Shown: positions 8,281 to 17,402 of the stretch, in pieces
Position numbering within the stretch: the first letter of the stretch is position 1
Layout: each line of letters begins with the position of its first letter
NCBI GenBank assembly: GCA_023253625.1
Contig: JALRFY010000050.1
Span: 1 to 36,513 of the forward strand
Reading direction: 5' to 3'
Length of the DNA stretch: 36,513 nucleotides
Source of the DNA: Akkermansiaceae bacterium
Lineage (GTDB): Bacteria > Verrucomicrobiota > Verrucomicrobiia > Verrucomicrobiales > Akkermansiaceae
Translations under genes and position numbers: made by a program
Notes under the pieces: model-generated
Databases searched by the model: none
What the model was told of the DNA's origin: nothing
The model's input: the letters and a program-made list of their open reading frames with translations, nothing else

Positions 8281-10356
8281 ATGAGCCGCCAACTTGGAAA
8301 CATGCCCGGAGCGTTCAGGCTGGTTGGCCCGATTTTCAGCGCATTCATGGTGCTGTCGTCCGGCATCACGGCCAGATCCCAGGATTTACTTGAGCCGCTG
8401 GTGGTGACCGCGGCGGAGCCGGTCCCACCTGCCGACGATGTGGCTGCAAATCTGACCGAGGGTGGCGATCTGCGCGACATTCTGCGGATGAGGCCAAATG
8501 TGCACGCCGGGGAGGCGCCGGGCACCTTGTTCAGCCTGAGGGGTGCGGCGCAGGAAGGGACGCTGGTGGTGGGAAACCGCACCAATCCCGCCTTGGCGGT
8601 AGCAAACGGCGTCGTCTCGCGTTCAACCAACAGCCTCTGGGTGGTGGGCATGCCGGCCTGGGATATTGCGGGGCTCACCGTGGAGGCGGGGCCCCAACTC
8701 TTCAACGCCGGCCCAACTGCGCCGGGCGGCTCGATCACGCTGCTGCCGCGGCAGCCGGAATTCGCGGAAAGCGGCAGGTTTCTGGGCGAAGTGGGGAGCC
8801 ATGGCAGATACCGGACCGGGGCCACCTGCAACTCGATCTGGATTCCGGAGCATCTTGCGGTGCGTTTGAATTTTTACGCCGACGGCAATGATGGCGGTGT
8901 GACCAATGTCGCGGATGGCGACGACCGGTTTGCCGCGACCGACCGCCTGATGGCGCGGGGCCAATTGCGCTGGCGGCCGGCGGGCGATGAGACCGCGCAT
9001 CTTGACCTGCTGGTGGAAAACACGCGGATCCGGGGAAATCCGCTGGCACTTGCCGGGATGCGCCCGGATTTCGAGCTATTCGACCGCCGGGTGGCACTCA
9101 ACCAGGACGAACGGGTGCCCGCCGAGCATCTCGCGTTTTCCGTCAAGCTGGAGAGTTCACCCGCCCCCGGACGAAAGGTCGAAGCATGGCTCGCGTGGCA
9201 GGATGCGGACGGCTATCAACTCGCGGATCTTGACAACTCGGCGGACTTCGACTGGTGGTATCACACCAGTGTCGTCGAGAGGCGTTTGAACGGTGGAGGG
9301 AGCCTCGTTCATGAAGACGAGGGCTGCAAGCTGACGCTGGGGGTCCATGCCGACATGGCCGAATACCTGCTGCATTTCCAGGGGCGTGGATTTTCCGCAT
9401 CACCCGAAGGCGAACCGTTTTCCACCAAGGTGGACGAAACCGTCTCCATGGCTGCTGTTTTTGCCCGGGGAGAGTTCGAGTTGCAACCGGATTGGTGGGG
9501 CTTTTGCGGGCTGCGGATCGACGGCCAGCGGCGCAAGGTGGACATCCGGGCGAAGATGGGCGACGGCGTGCCAAACTCAGACGGTGACCAGGTCCAAACA
9601 GTCAGCCTGCTGCCCGAGCTGGGCATCGAGTGGCGGGGTGGGGCTTCCACCGCCGGCCTCAAACTCACCCGCTCCTATCAACCGGGCGGCGTCAGCTATG
9701 CGTTCACACTCGGGGACTCGAGCACGTATGATGCCTCGCACGGTTGGGAGATCCAGGGTTATGGCCAGTGGCAAGCGGAATCCCTGCGGGTCGCCCCAAG
9801 GGTGTTTTTCGCAAGTGGCGGCAACTTGCAGGTGACGACAGTGTATCCGGATGGATATGCCTCGCTGGACCACTGGATCCGCAATGCCGGTGATGTCGTG
9901 CGCTACGGTGCGGAACTGGAGCTTGGATGGCTGGGCCCTCGGGAACTCTACGCCGGCATCCACGGCGGCTGGCTTGTCACGGATTTTGATGGTTTCGAAG
10001 TCGATGGTGTCCGTCGCGCCGGCGGTCCGTTGCCCAATGCGCCCGAGTGGAATTTCGGACTGATTCTCGCGTGGAAGCCGGAAACCGGATGGTTTGGCGA
10101 AAGCGCGCTTACCTGGCAGGACGAGACTTACTCGCAATTCTCCGCTCCCGTGGCGACACGCATCGAGGATCGTTTGGAGCTGTCCGCACGTGTGGGCTAT
10201 CGCTGGGGAAGAGCGGAAGTGTATGGCTTCGGCCACAACCTGCTCGATCAGGATTTCGCGCTGCTCCGGCGCGACTTCGGCAATGACGGGACGGCGGTTC
10301 AAGGCAGCCCGTGCCTGCCGCGGACCCTCGGCATCGGCTTTGCCATCGATTGGTGA
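8281..10356 (+). CDS. TonB-dependent outer-membrane receptor
   Basis: An outer-membrane beta-barrel receptor that would import a ligand using TonB energy. Length 691 residues from the ATG at 8281 (an alternative ATG lies at 8302). An N-terminal signal sequence (LVGPIFSAFMVLSSGITA) is followed by an LLEPLVVTA segment typical of TonB-box regions, then a plug domain with FSLRGAAQEGTLVVGN and GGSITLLPRQPEF, then a long region of alternating aromatic strands (EVGSHGRYRTG onwards) ending in FAIDW. The aromatic last residue fits barrel assembly. It is rather short for a siderophore receptor, and the ligand cannot be told from sequence. It is divergent from the giant gene and converges on the regulator gene 49 bp away, so either could be functionally linked, but this is inference. 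Confidence 0.88.
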   Translation: MSRQLGNMPGAFRLVGPIFSAFMVLSSGITARSQDLLEPLVVTAAEPVPPADDVAANLTEGGDLRDILRMRPNVHAGEAPGTLFSLRGAAQEGTLVVGNRTNPALAVANGVVSRSTNSLWVVGMPAWDIAGLTVEAGPQLFNAGPTAPGGSITLLPRQPEFAESGRFLGEVGSHGRYRTGATCNSIWIPEHLAVRLNFYADGNDGGVTNVADGDDRFAATDRLMARGQLRWRPAGDETAHLDLLVENTRIRGNPLALAGMRPDFELFDRRVALNQDERVPAEHLAFSVKLESSPAPGRKVEAWLAWQDADGYQLADLDNSADFDWWYHTSVVERRLNGGGSLVHEDEGCKLTLGVHADMAEYLLHFQGRGFSASPEGEPFSTKVDETVSMAAVFARGEFELQPDWWGFCGLRIDGQRRKVDIRAKMGDGVPNSDGDQVQTVSLLPELGIEWRGGASTAGLKLTRSYQPGGVSYAFTLGDSSTYDASHGWEIQGYGQWQAESLRVAPRVFFASGGNLQVTTVYPDGYASLDHWIRNAGDVVRYGAELELGWLGPRELYAGIHGGWLVTDFDGFEVDGVRRAGGPLPNAPEWNFGLILAWKPETGWFGESALTWQDETYSQFSAPVATRIEDRLELSARVGYRWGRAEVYGFGHNLLDQDFALLRRDFGNDGTAVQGSPCLPRTLGIGFAIDW

Positions 10357-10405
10357 GTCTCACCCTGAAACCGCATTGCGGGTCGGTGGCCGGCAAGCAA
10401 CCGAA

Positions 10406-12004
10406 TCAGAAGAACGGACAGTCGCGCGGACTCTTCACCACGATGATGCCTGCCGCTTCCAGGCTTTCACGGATTCTCGCAAGATAATCTTCGTGCCAGA
10501 ACAGACCGGCTCTTGCCAAACCATACTTCGAAATGCCCGGATCCTTGCCCAAGGTGATCTTCCAATACCTCCGCGCCTTTCGAGCATTTCCTTGCATGGC
10601 GAAAATCGCCGCGCGCAACAACGGATCGCACCAACCATGGCTGATGCCGTATCCGTCCAACTCCAGCAAAGCCGTGACATGATCGCCCTCCTCCACGCTT
10701 TTAAGACAGGGCCCCAGCCTTAGCACGGTGGGAAAATGCGGGTTGTCAGCGCATGCGCGCTCGATCCATTCCAGTCCGTCCTCACGCAGGACCTTCCGGT
10801 AAACCATCCACAGTCCCATGCTGCCGCCAAGGATGGCGGGCATCTTCAAATCCCCCATCATCTGCCGCGCCAATTGTTCGATTTGATCATCCCGGCATTC
10901 GAGGATCGCGGCCATCGCAAGGGCGTTGATCGCCCATGGGCAATCCGGATCGAGTTTCCGCGCCCTGGTCGCAAGCCGGGTGATCTCTTGTCTCGGAATC
11001 ACACCACGCCAGCGCGGCTCGTAGCCGACGCTGGCCAGCAACATGGCAAGCGTCGCATGCGGCATTGCTTCGTCGGGATAAAGCACCACCGCCTCGTTCA
11101 AGGCCTTGAGCGCGCGCCGCAAGGATTCGATCGTCAGATCGAGAAGATAGCGTCGCCCCAGCAGAACCGCCCCGTAAACCGTGGGTTTTGCCGCATTGCC
11201 AACCCGTGCCAGCGAGGAATGATGCTGTGGAAGCACCCCGAACTCGGCCCCGATCTCGTGGGCAAGTCGACCCATCAGCTCGGACTCGAATCCGGCAAGA
11301 TTGCACTGAATATCTCCGCCAAAATGATATTTGCCTGACCAAATTTGCACCCCTGTGAGGGCATCCAGCAGCCTGACTCGCAGAACGCCATTCGCACCAT
11401 TGCGTTGGATGCTTCCATCCAGCACATAGTCACAAGGGTATTGGGAAGTGAGGCACTCGGGATCAAGGTTCCGGGCCTCAAGTCTGGCACGTGCCAGAGG
11501 ACCAAGTATTCTCAAATCAGGCATGCGCCCTAGCGCGACGCTCAATTCCTCAGCAAAAACGGCGGGCAATAGATCCCAAGGATCCCGCAGCCCGATTCCC
11601 CGGAATTCCACCAGTGCCAGGCATGGGAGCGCCGCGATTCTGGGTTTCGGTTTCGGCGGCTTTGTCTCATTGTGTTCGATCCGCAACGCGTAAGAACCCT
11701 GCGGAATGGTGAAACGGATGGGCTGGCCGGAACCAGGGCCGGCATAGTAGTCCCGGAGTGCCCCCCTCAAACGGCCCACCTGCACGCGCACGATCGGGTT
11801 GGTTTCGGGATCGAAGCCGCCGCCGAATCCAAGCAACTCAGAGCCGATGAGATACTGGCTGACGGTCTCGCCACGACCCGCGAGCGATTGCTTAACCAGA
11901 TAGTCCAGCAGCCGGCTCATAACTCTGGAGCGCTTCAAGGGGCCAAACGATCCCAGCTCTTTCAAGTGATCGTTCACCGGGCTGGAAGGAAGTTGCTGGC
12001 CCAT
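10406..12004 (-). CDS. Regulator-like protein: N-terminal DNA-binding-like domain, TolB-like domain, TPR-like C-terminus
   Basis: 532 residues from the ATG at 12002-12004; a TTG 15 bp upstream is less likely. The N-terminus (about 15-95) has the layout F..LKRSRVMSRLLDYLV...FDPETNPIVRVQVGRLR..L..YY....IRFTIPQGSYA, a domain found at the front of TPR/adenylate-cyclase-like regulators, presumably DNA-binding (family knowledge, by eye). Residues about 110-235 resemble the TolB/FlgO-like domain of such proteins (PAVFAEELSVALGRMPDLRILG, DYVLDGSIQRNG). The rest is helical and TPR-like, including ARKLDPDCPWAINALAMAAI. There is no signal peptide or obvious membrane segment. It starts 19 bp after the stop of the sugar dehydrogenase gene, so the two are probably cotranscribed, and it may regulate that gene or the neighbouring receptor. 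Confidence 0.7.
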   Translation of the reverse strand: MGQQLPSSPVNDHLKELGSFGPLKRSRVMSRLLDYLVKQSLAGRGETVSQYLIGSELLGFGGGFDPETNPIVRVQVGRLRGALRDYYAGPGSGQPIRFTIPQGSYALRIEHNETKPPKPKPRIAALPCLALVEFRGIGLRDPWDLLPAVFAEELSVALGRMPDLRILGPLARARLEARNLDPECLTSQYPCDYVLDGSIQRNGANGVLRVRLLDALTGVQIWSGKYHFGGDIQCNLAGFESELMGRLAHEIGAEFGVLPQHHSSLARVGNAAKPTVYGAVLLGRRYLLDLTIESLRRALKALNEAVVLYPDEAMPHATLAMLLASVGYEPRWRGVIPRQEITRLATRARKLDPDCPWAINALAMAAILECRDDQIEQLARQMMGDLKMPAILGGSMGLWMVYRKVLREDGLEWIERACADNPHFPTVLRLGPCLKSVEEGDHVTALLELDGYGISHGWCDPLLRAAIFAMQGNARKARRYWKITLGKDPGISKYGLARAGLFWHEDYLARIRESLEAAGIIVVKSPRDCPFF

Positions 12005-12023
12005 ATGAATTGGCAGCAAGGAC

Positions 12024-13427
12024 TCAGCCGTCCGCCGGCATGAGACGCACCACGCGGTCCGGGCTATTGAGCAGGACGTAGATCAAGCCGTCCGGCCCGC
12101 AGGCGACATCGCGCACGCGGCCAATGTTTTTGAGGATGATTTCCTGTTGGGTCACCTTGCCGTTTGCGATGCGGATGCGCCGCACTTCCTGCTGGGCGAG
12201 GCCGCCGGAGAGCAGGTCGTGTTTCCAATTGGGAAACTGGCCGCCGGTGACGACATCGAGCCCGCAGACCGCGACCGACGGCGTCCAGTGGACGAGCGGC
12301 TGCTGCATGCCTTCCTTCTCGGTAATGGCGACCATCGGCGTGCCGTTGTAGTTCATGCCGTAGGTGATGACCGGCCAGCCGTAGTTTCGGCCGGGCAGGA
12401 TCAGGTTGAGTTCATCGCCGCCGCGCGGGCCGTGCTCGGTGCTGTAGATCGCGCCGTCGCGCGGGTCCAACACGAGGCCCTGCGGATTGCGGTGGCCGTA
12501 GGACCAGATGCCAGGAATCGCGTCCGGGTTTTTCACGAAGGGGTTGTCCTCCGGCACGCGGCCATCGTCATGAAGGCGGAAAATCTTGCCGCTCGGCCGG
12601 CTCAGATCCTGCGATTCCATCATGCCGCCACGTTCGCCGATCACGAAGTAGATGTATCCCTGGTCGAACACGAAACGGGTGCCGAAATGCACGCCCGCGA
12701 CGGCGCGGAATTTTTCGTCCGGGCGGTAAATCCACTCCTGGTCGCTCCATTGGTGGCCCTTGATGCGGCCACGCACCACGGCTGTGATCACGCGCGCTTT
12801 CGGTTCGCGTTCGCCATCGGCAAAACCGAGGTAAACCCAGCCGTTGTTTTGATAATCGGGATGCAGGGCCACTTCCATCAGCCCGCCCTGGCCGTGCTCG
12901 ACGATTTCCGGCAGGCCTTTCACCGGTTGCGGATCGATTTTCCCTTCCTTGCCGACGATGCGCAGCCGCCCGGGCCGCTCGGTCACCAGCTTGCGACCGT
13001 CCGGCAGGAAGGCGATCGCCCACGGCCGCTCGAGGCCGTCCTTCACGAGCGTCTCAATGCGGTAGTTGTGCAGCTCGGTTTTCGTCACCGTGTCTGGTGA
13101 GGGAACGGGAAACTCCATGCCTGCCACACGAGTTTCCTTCTCCTTCTCGCGCAGGAAAATCACCAGGCTGCGGATTTGCTCATCAGTGAGGATGCCCTCC
13201 CACGGCGTCATGCCCATCGGGATGTTGCCCTTGGCGATCGAGCGGAAAATTTCGGCGTCGCTGGAGCCGTGTTTCCACACACCGTCCACCAGTGAACCAC
13301 CCTGGCCGCCCTCGAACTTCGCTCCGTGGCAGGCAGCACAGTATTTTCCATAGATCTCATCCACCTTCATCCGTTGCCCGGCAGCGGGAAGCACGGTGGT
13401 CAGCAAAATCGGCAACATCGAACGCAT
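12024..13427 (-). CDS. Cytochrome c / PQQ-type sugar (sorbosone/aldose) dehydrogenase fusion
   Basis: A periplasmic oxidoreductase. From the ATG at 13425-13427 (467 residues) a signal peptide (MLPILLTTVLPAAG) leads into a cytochrome c domain with the haem motif CAACH (Cys30, Cys33, His34) and the axial-Met region (GMTPWEGILTDEQI). About residue 115 onward is a soluble glucose/sorbosone dehydrogenase propeller: GLERPWAIAFLPDGR, LMEVALHPDYQNNGWVYL, SGKIFRLHDDGRVPEDNPF, GHRNPQGLVLDP, EHGPRGGDELNLI, GRNYGWPV. These match the PQQ/Ca binding family. Electrons would pass from the sugar to PQQ to the fused haem. The substrate is not determined. A further upstream start is possible but would spoil the signal peptide. 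It is divergent from pdxA and leads a two-gene unit with the regulator. Confidence 0.88.
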   Translation of the reverse strand: MRSMLPILLTTVLPAAGQRMKVDEIYGKYCAACHGAKFEGGQGGSLVDGVWKHGSSDAEIFRSIAKGNIPMGMTPWEGILTDEQIRSLVIFLREKEKETRVAGMEFPVPSPDTVTKTELHNYRIETLVKDGLERPWAIAFLPDGRKLVTERPGRLRIVGKEGKIDPQPVKGLPEIVEHGQGGLMEVALHPDYQNNGWVYLGFADGEREPKARVITAVVRGRIKGHQWSDQEWIYRPDEKFRAVAGVHFGTRFVFDQGYIYFVIGERGGMMESQDLSRPSGKIFRLHDDGRVPEDNPFVKNPDAIPGIWSYGHRNPQGLVLDPRDGAIYSTEHGPRGGDELNLILPGRNYGWPVITYGMNYNGTPMVAITEKEGMQQPLVHWTPSVAVCGLDVVTGGQFPNWKHDLLSGGLAQQEVRRIRIANGKVTQQEIILKNIGRVRDVACGPDGLIYVLLNSPDRVVRLMPADG

Positions 13428-13550
13428 GAGCCGCAAGTTGAAAAAAAATCCGGAAAAACACAACCCGCGATTCCGCTATTCCGAGTTGGGCCGACATCGA
13501 GACACTCACCGCTTCGGGTGATCCCGCTTGCATGGCAGCGACCACCCACC

Positions 13551-14417
13551 ATGATCCTGCCCGTGCGACGTATCGCGATCACCCTCGGCGATCCCGCCGG
13601 CATCGGCCCGGAAGTCATCGACAAGGCGCTGGCCTCCGGCCAGTTGCCGGAGGGCTTCAAATTTGCCATCATCGGCGACCGCAAGGCAGGCACACCCGGC
13701 CAACCGGACAAGCGGTCCGCCGCTGCGGCGCTCGCCGCGCTTGAACGCTCGGTGACAGAACTCAAGCTCGGCCGCGCCGAAGCCGTGGTCACCGGCCCGG
13801 TGTGCAAGGACCGCCTGCAAGCGCTCGGATTTCCGTTTCCCGGCCAGACCGAGTATTACGCCAGCGCCTTCGGAGTGCAAAACTACGGCATGCTGCTCAC
13901 CGGAAAACACCTCACCGTAGGACTCGTCACCATCCATGAGGCACTCGCCGCAGTTCCGCAGCTGCTCACCACGGACCGGATCGAGCGCATCGGCAAGCTC
14001 ACCGCGGCTTTCCTGAAACGCCGTGGCATCGCCCGCCCGCGCATCGCCGTGGCCGGGCTCAATCCGCACGCCGGTGAAAATGGTGCCTTCGGCGACGAGG
14101 AATCCCGCATCATCTCCCCCGCCATCGCACACCTCAACGCAGCGGATGTGGCGGATTTCTCCGGCCCCGCCGTGCCGGACGCCATTTTCCGTGATGCCGC
14201 GCGCGGTGAATGCGATGCGGTGATCTGTATGTATCACGACCAGGGACTCATCCCGATCAAGCTGCTCGATTTCGACAATGCGGTGAACGTCACGCTCGGC
14301 TTGCCGAAACCGCGCACCAGTCCGGACCATGGAACCGCCTACGGCATCGCCGGAAAAAACCTCGCCGATCCCTCATCGATGATCGCCGCCATCCGCCTCG
14401 CCTGCGAGCTGGCGTGA
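13551..14417 (+). CDS. pdxA: 4-hydroxythreonine-4-phosphate dehydrogenase (pyridoxal phosphate synthesis)
   Basis: PdxA oxidises 4-phosphohydroxy-L-threonine; the product enters pyridoxine phosphate synthesis with PdxJ. Seen: N-terminal RIAITLGDPAGIGPEV; VVTGPVCK; the three metal-ligand histidine contexts TIHEAL, LNPHAGENG and YHDQGLIPIK; and RTSPDHGTAYGIAGKNLADPSSM near the end. The start ATG at 13551 (MILPVRR) gives 288 residues, about 40 shorter than the usual 325-335, mostly through a reduced N-terminal half; the catalytic parts are intact. It is divergent from the sugar dehydrogenase (123 bp apart) and ends 9 bp before the converging MFS gene. gcvP in this window also uses PLP, but no linkage is implied. 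Confidence 0.93.
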   Translation: MILPVRRIAITLGDPAGIGPEVIDKALASGQLPEGFKFAIIGDRKAGTPGQPDKRSAAAALAALERSVTELKLGRAEAVVTGPVCKDRLQALGFPFPGQTEYYASAFGVQNYGMLLTGKHLTVGLVTIHEALAAVPQLLTTDRIERIGKLTAAFLKRRGIARPRIAVAGLNPHAGENGAFGDEESRIISPAIAHLNAADVADFSGPAVPDAIFRDAARGECDAVICMYHDQGLIPIKLLDFDNAVNVTLGLPKPRTSPDHGTAYGIAGKNLADPSSMIAAIRLACELA

Positions 14418-14426
14418 TTGCCGGGA

Positions 14427-15623
14427 TCAGCCGTGGTTCCTCCCGCGGTAAAACACGGCGAAAACCGCCCAGCAAAGCACGATCGTCGCGGCGAGGATTC
14501 CCCAGAACATTTCCCATTGCACACCCGCTCCGGTCACGCAGGCACCGCGCAGCCAGCCGCAAAACCACGCGCCCAGCAGAGGGCCCAAGCCGCCAGCCAC
14601 CAGCGCCAGTAAGCCCTGTGCCTGCGCGCGCATTCCCGGGTCCACCCGCCGATCCAGGAACACCTGTGCGGTGATGAAGTAAAACGTGTAGCACACCCCG
14701 TGCAGTGCGATGCCCGCGATATGCCAGCCGATTTCCCCGTTCACTCCGGAATACGCGCTCATCGCATAGCGCAGCACCGCCAGCCCAAGCGCCCATGAAA
14801 GCACTGTTTTGACCCGGTAGCGCGTCATCACGGAACCCACCAGGAACATGCACGCCACTTCCGATACCTGCGCCACCGTCATCGTCGCCGTCGGCCGTGT
14901 ATCGCCCAAGGCCAGCAAAAACTCCGGCGCATACATGTAAAACGCCGTCAGCGGCACCGAAAACATCGTCGTCACAAGAAAGAACACAAAGTGATCGCGA
15001 TGGCGCAGCAGACCGAAGGCACCCAGCCCGAGCCGCGACCACCACGCCGTGGCCGGCTTGCCGAGCGGCGGCGTGTGAGGCAGCGCGAACGCCGCCAGCC
15101 CGCAAACCAACCGCACCACCGCCGCAGCGTATCCCGCCACCGGACTCGCATCCGCCAGCAACACCAAACCAGTCACCAATCCGCCCGCGATCCAACCCAG
15201 TGTGGCACCCACCCGCACCTGCGGAAACTGACTGACACCGTTCGGCAAATGCACGAGCGAAATCGTCGCCAGCACACTCCACGATGGACTGGTGAAAAGC
15301 GACGAAAGCCCCAGCAGTCCCACAAACCAAGCCGCATGCCAACCCGCGTCCAGTGCCGCGAACGCCAGTGCCAGCGCGAACGATCCGATCAGCGACGACC
15401 ACGCAAACAAGCGGTCCGCCGCCACCCTTTGGTCGGCCAAGGCACCCCACAGCAGCGGCGAGACCAGCGCGCACAGCGGCGGCACCATGAACACCGCCGG
15501 CACCCAGCCGCCCAGGCCGCGCACACCGAGGATGTTGGTCAGCGCCGGCAGCCACAACCCCGGTGCCATCCCCTGCATGAAAAAAACCGCCCACAAGACC
15601 GCGAAAACCATCCGTGGATTCAT
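14427..15623 (-). CDS. MFS transporter, nucleoside:H+ symporter-like
   Basis: 398 residues from the ATG at 15621-15623 (MNPRMVFAVLW); a GTG 30 bp upstream is less likely. About 12 hydrophobic segments span an inner-membrane protein. The sequence matches the NupG/XapB-like nucleoside:H+ symporter group in its general layout (FMQGMAPGLWLPALTNILG, FPQVRVGATLGWIAGGL, ATMTVAQVSEVACM, ALHGVCYTFYFITAQVF, RAQAQGLL). The same blocks recur in the second MFS gene at 34163-35551, so the two are paralogues. Substrate is uncertain; nucleosides or sugars are possible. It converges with pdxA (9-bp gap) and has a 111-bp divergent region with the small gene at 15735. Confidence 0.85.
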   Translation of the reverse strand: MNPRMVFAVLWAVFFMQGMAPGLWLPALTNILGVRGLGGWVPAVFMVPPLCALVSPLLWGALADQRVAADRLFAWSSLIGSFALALAFAALDAGWHAAWFVGLLGLSSLFTSPSWSVLATISLVHLPNGVSQFPQVRVGATLGWIAGGLVTGLVLLADASPVAGYAAAVVRLVCGLAAFALPHTPPLGKPATAWWSRLGLGAFGLLRHRDHFVFFLVTTMFSVPLTAFYMYAPEFLLALGDTRPTATMTVAQVSEVACMFLVGSVMTRYRVKTVLSWALGLAVLRYAMSAYSGVNGEIGWHIAGIALHGVCYTFYFITAQVFLDRRVDPGMRAQAQGLLALVAGGLGPLLGAWFCGWLRGACVTGAGVQWEMFWGILAATIVLCWAVFAVFYRGRNHG

Positions 15624-15734
15624 CCGTCGCCCGCGAGTTCCGTGCACCGCCACCCCTTGGCAGATCCGGCGGATTCTTCAACACGTCATTCTTCATGGCT
15701 TGAGTCCGCCGATCAATCCGCCTTATCAAGGGAC

Positions 15735-16055
15735 ATGTCCGACGACACGCGCGACCACGGCGTCCAGCCGCTCGATTCCCTCATGACCCGCTGGCAGCTC
15801 ACCAACCACCAATTGGTCGAATCCTCGGTGGAACAATTGACACACAAGCAGGTCCAGCGCGCTCGCAAGGGACGCCAGCTCACCCTCCATCTAATGCAGA
15901 AAATCACCCGCACGCTCAACGACGCGGTCGTGGCGGGACTCGGCAAGGAATCCCGCGAGGCCTTCGCACCCTATCTGCACAGGCAGCTCTTCAACTACGC
16001 CAAGGGCCACGACCGGGAATGGCACGACCCCAACGAACCGTTGATGCCACAGTGA
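15735..16055 (+). CDS. Small conserved-type protein of unknown function
   Basis: 106 residues from the ATG at 15735 (MSDDTRDHG). Soluble, rich in Gln, Arg and His, predicted mainly helical (LMTRWQLTNHQLVES, QVQRARKGRQLTLHLMQKITRTLNDAV), with an acidic ending. I do not recognise a named domain. The helix pattern and basic stretch could suit a nucleic-acid-binding or adaptor role, but this is speculation. Its TGA overlaps the GTG start of the following oxidoreductase, so the two are translationally coupled. Long upstream extensions of the frame run antisense to the MFS gene and are not coding. Confidence 0.75.
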   Translation: MSDDTRDHGVQPLDSLMTRWQLTNHQLVESSVEQLTHKQVQRARKGRQLTLHLMQKITRTLNDAVVAGLGKESREAFAPYLHRQLFNYAKGHDREWHDPNEPLMPQ

Positions 16056-17002
16056 GCACGCCGTGGACCATCGCCGGCCAGGGGCTCGCCGGCACCTGCC
16101 TGGCATGGCATTTGTGGCGGCAGGGCATCCCATTCCGCATCGTGGACAGCGAACAGGGCGGCAGCTCGAGTGTCGCCGCGGGTCTGGTCAATCCAATCAC
16201 CGGAAAAAACTTCGAACCCACGCCCCGCGTCGCCGAACTGCTGCCCGAAGCGCTGGATTTCTATCAGGAGCTGGAGTCCCTGATGAACGAGCGCTTCTGG
16301 CATCCACTGCCGATCCTGCGCCTCGCCGCCGATGAAAAGGAATGGAGCAAAATGCTCGCCAAAAGCGCGCGTCCGGACGTGGCGCGCTGGCTAGACGGCG
16401 GACCGCTCGCCGCAGACGGCTGGTGCGGCGCATTGCGGCTCACCGGCGGCGGGCGGCTCGACCCCCGCGGTTTCCTCAATGCCTCGCGCGCGTTTTTCTC
16501 AAAGCATGCCATCTATCAGAAAGCGGAGATCCCCCATGCTTCTCCACCGCCACATACCATCTGGTGCGATGGCGCGGCAGGCCTGCTTAGCGGTCGGCAC
16601 GGGCCGCACCGCTGTGCCAAGGGAGAGATCCTCACCTTGCGCGCCCCACACTGGCCAGAAGACCACATCCGGATCGGCGGCGGCTGGCTCGTCCCGCTCG
16701 GCGACGGATGTTTCAAGGCCGGTGCCACCTACGAGTGGGACCAACTCGACGAGTCCCCCACCCCCGCCGGCCTTGAGAAAACCGCCGCCATCGCCCGCCG
16801 CCTTGGTGGCGATGAGCACTTCGAGGTGACCGCCCACGAAGCCGGCATCCGCCCGATCATCCGCCGCAGCGAACCGCAGGCCGGCCCGCTCGGCGACGGA
16901 AGCTGGATGTTCAACGGTCTCGGCTCCAAAGGCACGCTCAGCGCCCCTTCCATGGCGCGGCGGCTGGCGGAGCGGATCGCCGCAAGTATAGCGGAAGGGT
17001 GA
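16052..17002 (+). CDS. FAD-dependent oxidoreductase, DAO (glycine/D-amino-acid oxidase) family
   Basis: 316 residues from the GTG at 16052, which overlaps the preceding TGA as GTGA; an ATG at 16019 would overlap the neighbour by 37 bp. The N-terminus carries the dinucleotide motif TIAGQGLAGTCLAWHL (GxGxxG), followed by VDSEQGGSSSVAAGLVNPITG, as in DAO/MnmC-C type enzymes. Near the end GIRPIIRRSEPQAG and NGLGSKGTLSAPSMA form the second flavin/substrate part. The closest in style is the FAD domain of MnmC-like proteins (family impression), but there is no methyltransferase domain. Substrate unknown; an amine or amino acid is likely. Cytoplasmic. Confidence 0.85.
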   Translation: MSTPWTIAGQGLAGTCLAWHLWRQGIPFRIVDSEQGGSSSVAAGLVNPITGKNFEPTPRVAELLPEALDFYQELESLMNERFWHPLPILRLAADEKEWSKMLAKSARPDVARWLDGGPLAADGWCGALRLTGGGRLDPRGFLNASRAFFSKHAIYQKAEIPHASPPPHTIWCDGAAGLLSGRHGPHRCAKGEILTLRAPHWPEDHIRIGGGWLVPLGDGCFKAGATYEWDQLDESPTPAGLEKTAAIARRLGGDEHFEVTAHEAGIRPIIRRSEPQAGPLGDGSWMFNGLGSKGTLSAPSMARRLAERIAASIAEG

Positions 17003-17096
17003 AAAACATCGGCTGAATCGATGATTCCAGATGGATTTTCGATTACCCGCAGGCCAAGGATTTTGATAGAAGGCCTCCAATCATTCACACCCCGCC

Positions 17097-17331
17097 ATGG
17101 ATGGCATCGTCATTCACATTCTGTTGGCACTTGTCGCTTTCATCTTCACGGTGCCGGTCATCGCGGTGGTTTCGGCGAAAAAATGCGAACCACGCGGCGC
17201 AGGAAGCCCATGAGAAAATCCGCGAACTGGAAGCGCACCTGCGCGCCCAGGAAGGAGCGCGGACTTCAGTCCGCCCGTCCGTTTCCGAATCGCCGGAATC
17301 CTCTTCTGCGGCTGTTCCACAAAACACCTAG
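17097..17331 (+). pseudogene. Small membrane/coiled-coil protein gene, interrupted at an A6 run (PspB-like layout)
   Basis: The ATG at 17097 opens a frame encoding one membrane helix (HILLALVAFIFTVPVIAVVSA) that runs into six A residues and soon stops (TGA). If one A is removed, the frame continues as NANHAAQEAHEKIRELEAHL, a charged helix, to a TAG at 17329-17331, giving about 77 residues. A membrane helix plus short coiled coil is the layout of PspB-like envelope-stress proteins, but no sequence match is claimed. After the TAG the same frame continues, coding-like, to a TGA at 17476-17478. Options are a sequencing or assembly error in the homopolymer, transcriptional slippage, or a decaying gene. 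Confidence 0.5.
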
Positions 17332-17402
17332 ACCCCGCCCCCGCCACTCCCCGCATGGGAACGAGACGGGCGCGTGCAGCTGCGCACCGGCTCGACCGCA
17401 TT

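Noticed and set aside
12147-13100. A 317-residue plus-strand frame opposite the sugar dehydrogenase
   Set aside because: Antisense shadow of a gene with clear catalytic motifs; rich in His, Ala and Val without domain features.
14991-15734. Long N-terminal extension of the 106-residue protein
   Set aside because: It runs antisense to the MFS gene and is Arg/Gln/His-rich without protein character; the internal ATG at 15735 fits.
17313-17326. Near-match to the LexA box (TGTTC-CACA-AAACA)
   Set aside because: One half-site differs, and it lies inside the small membrane gene, not in a promoter.
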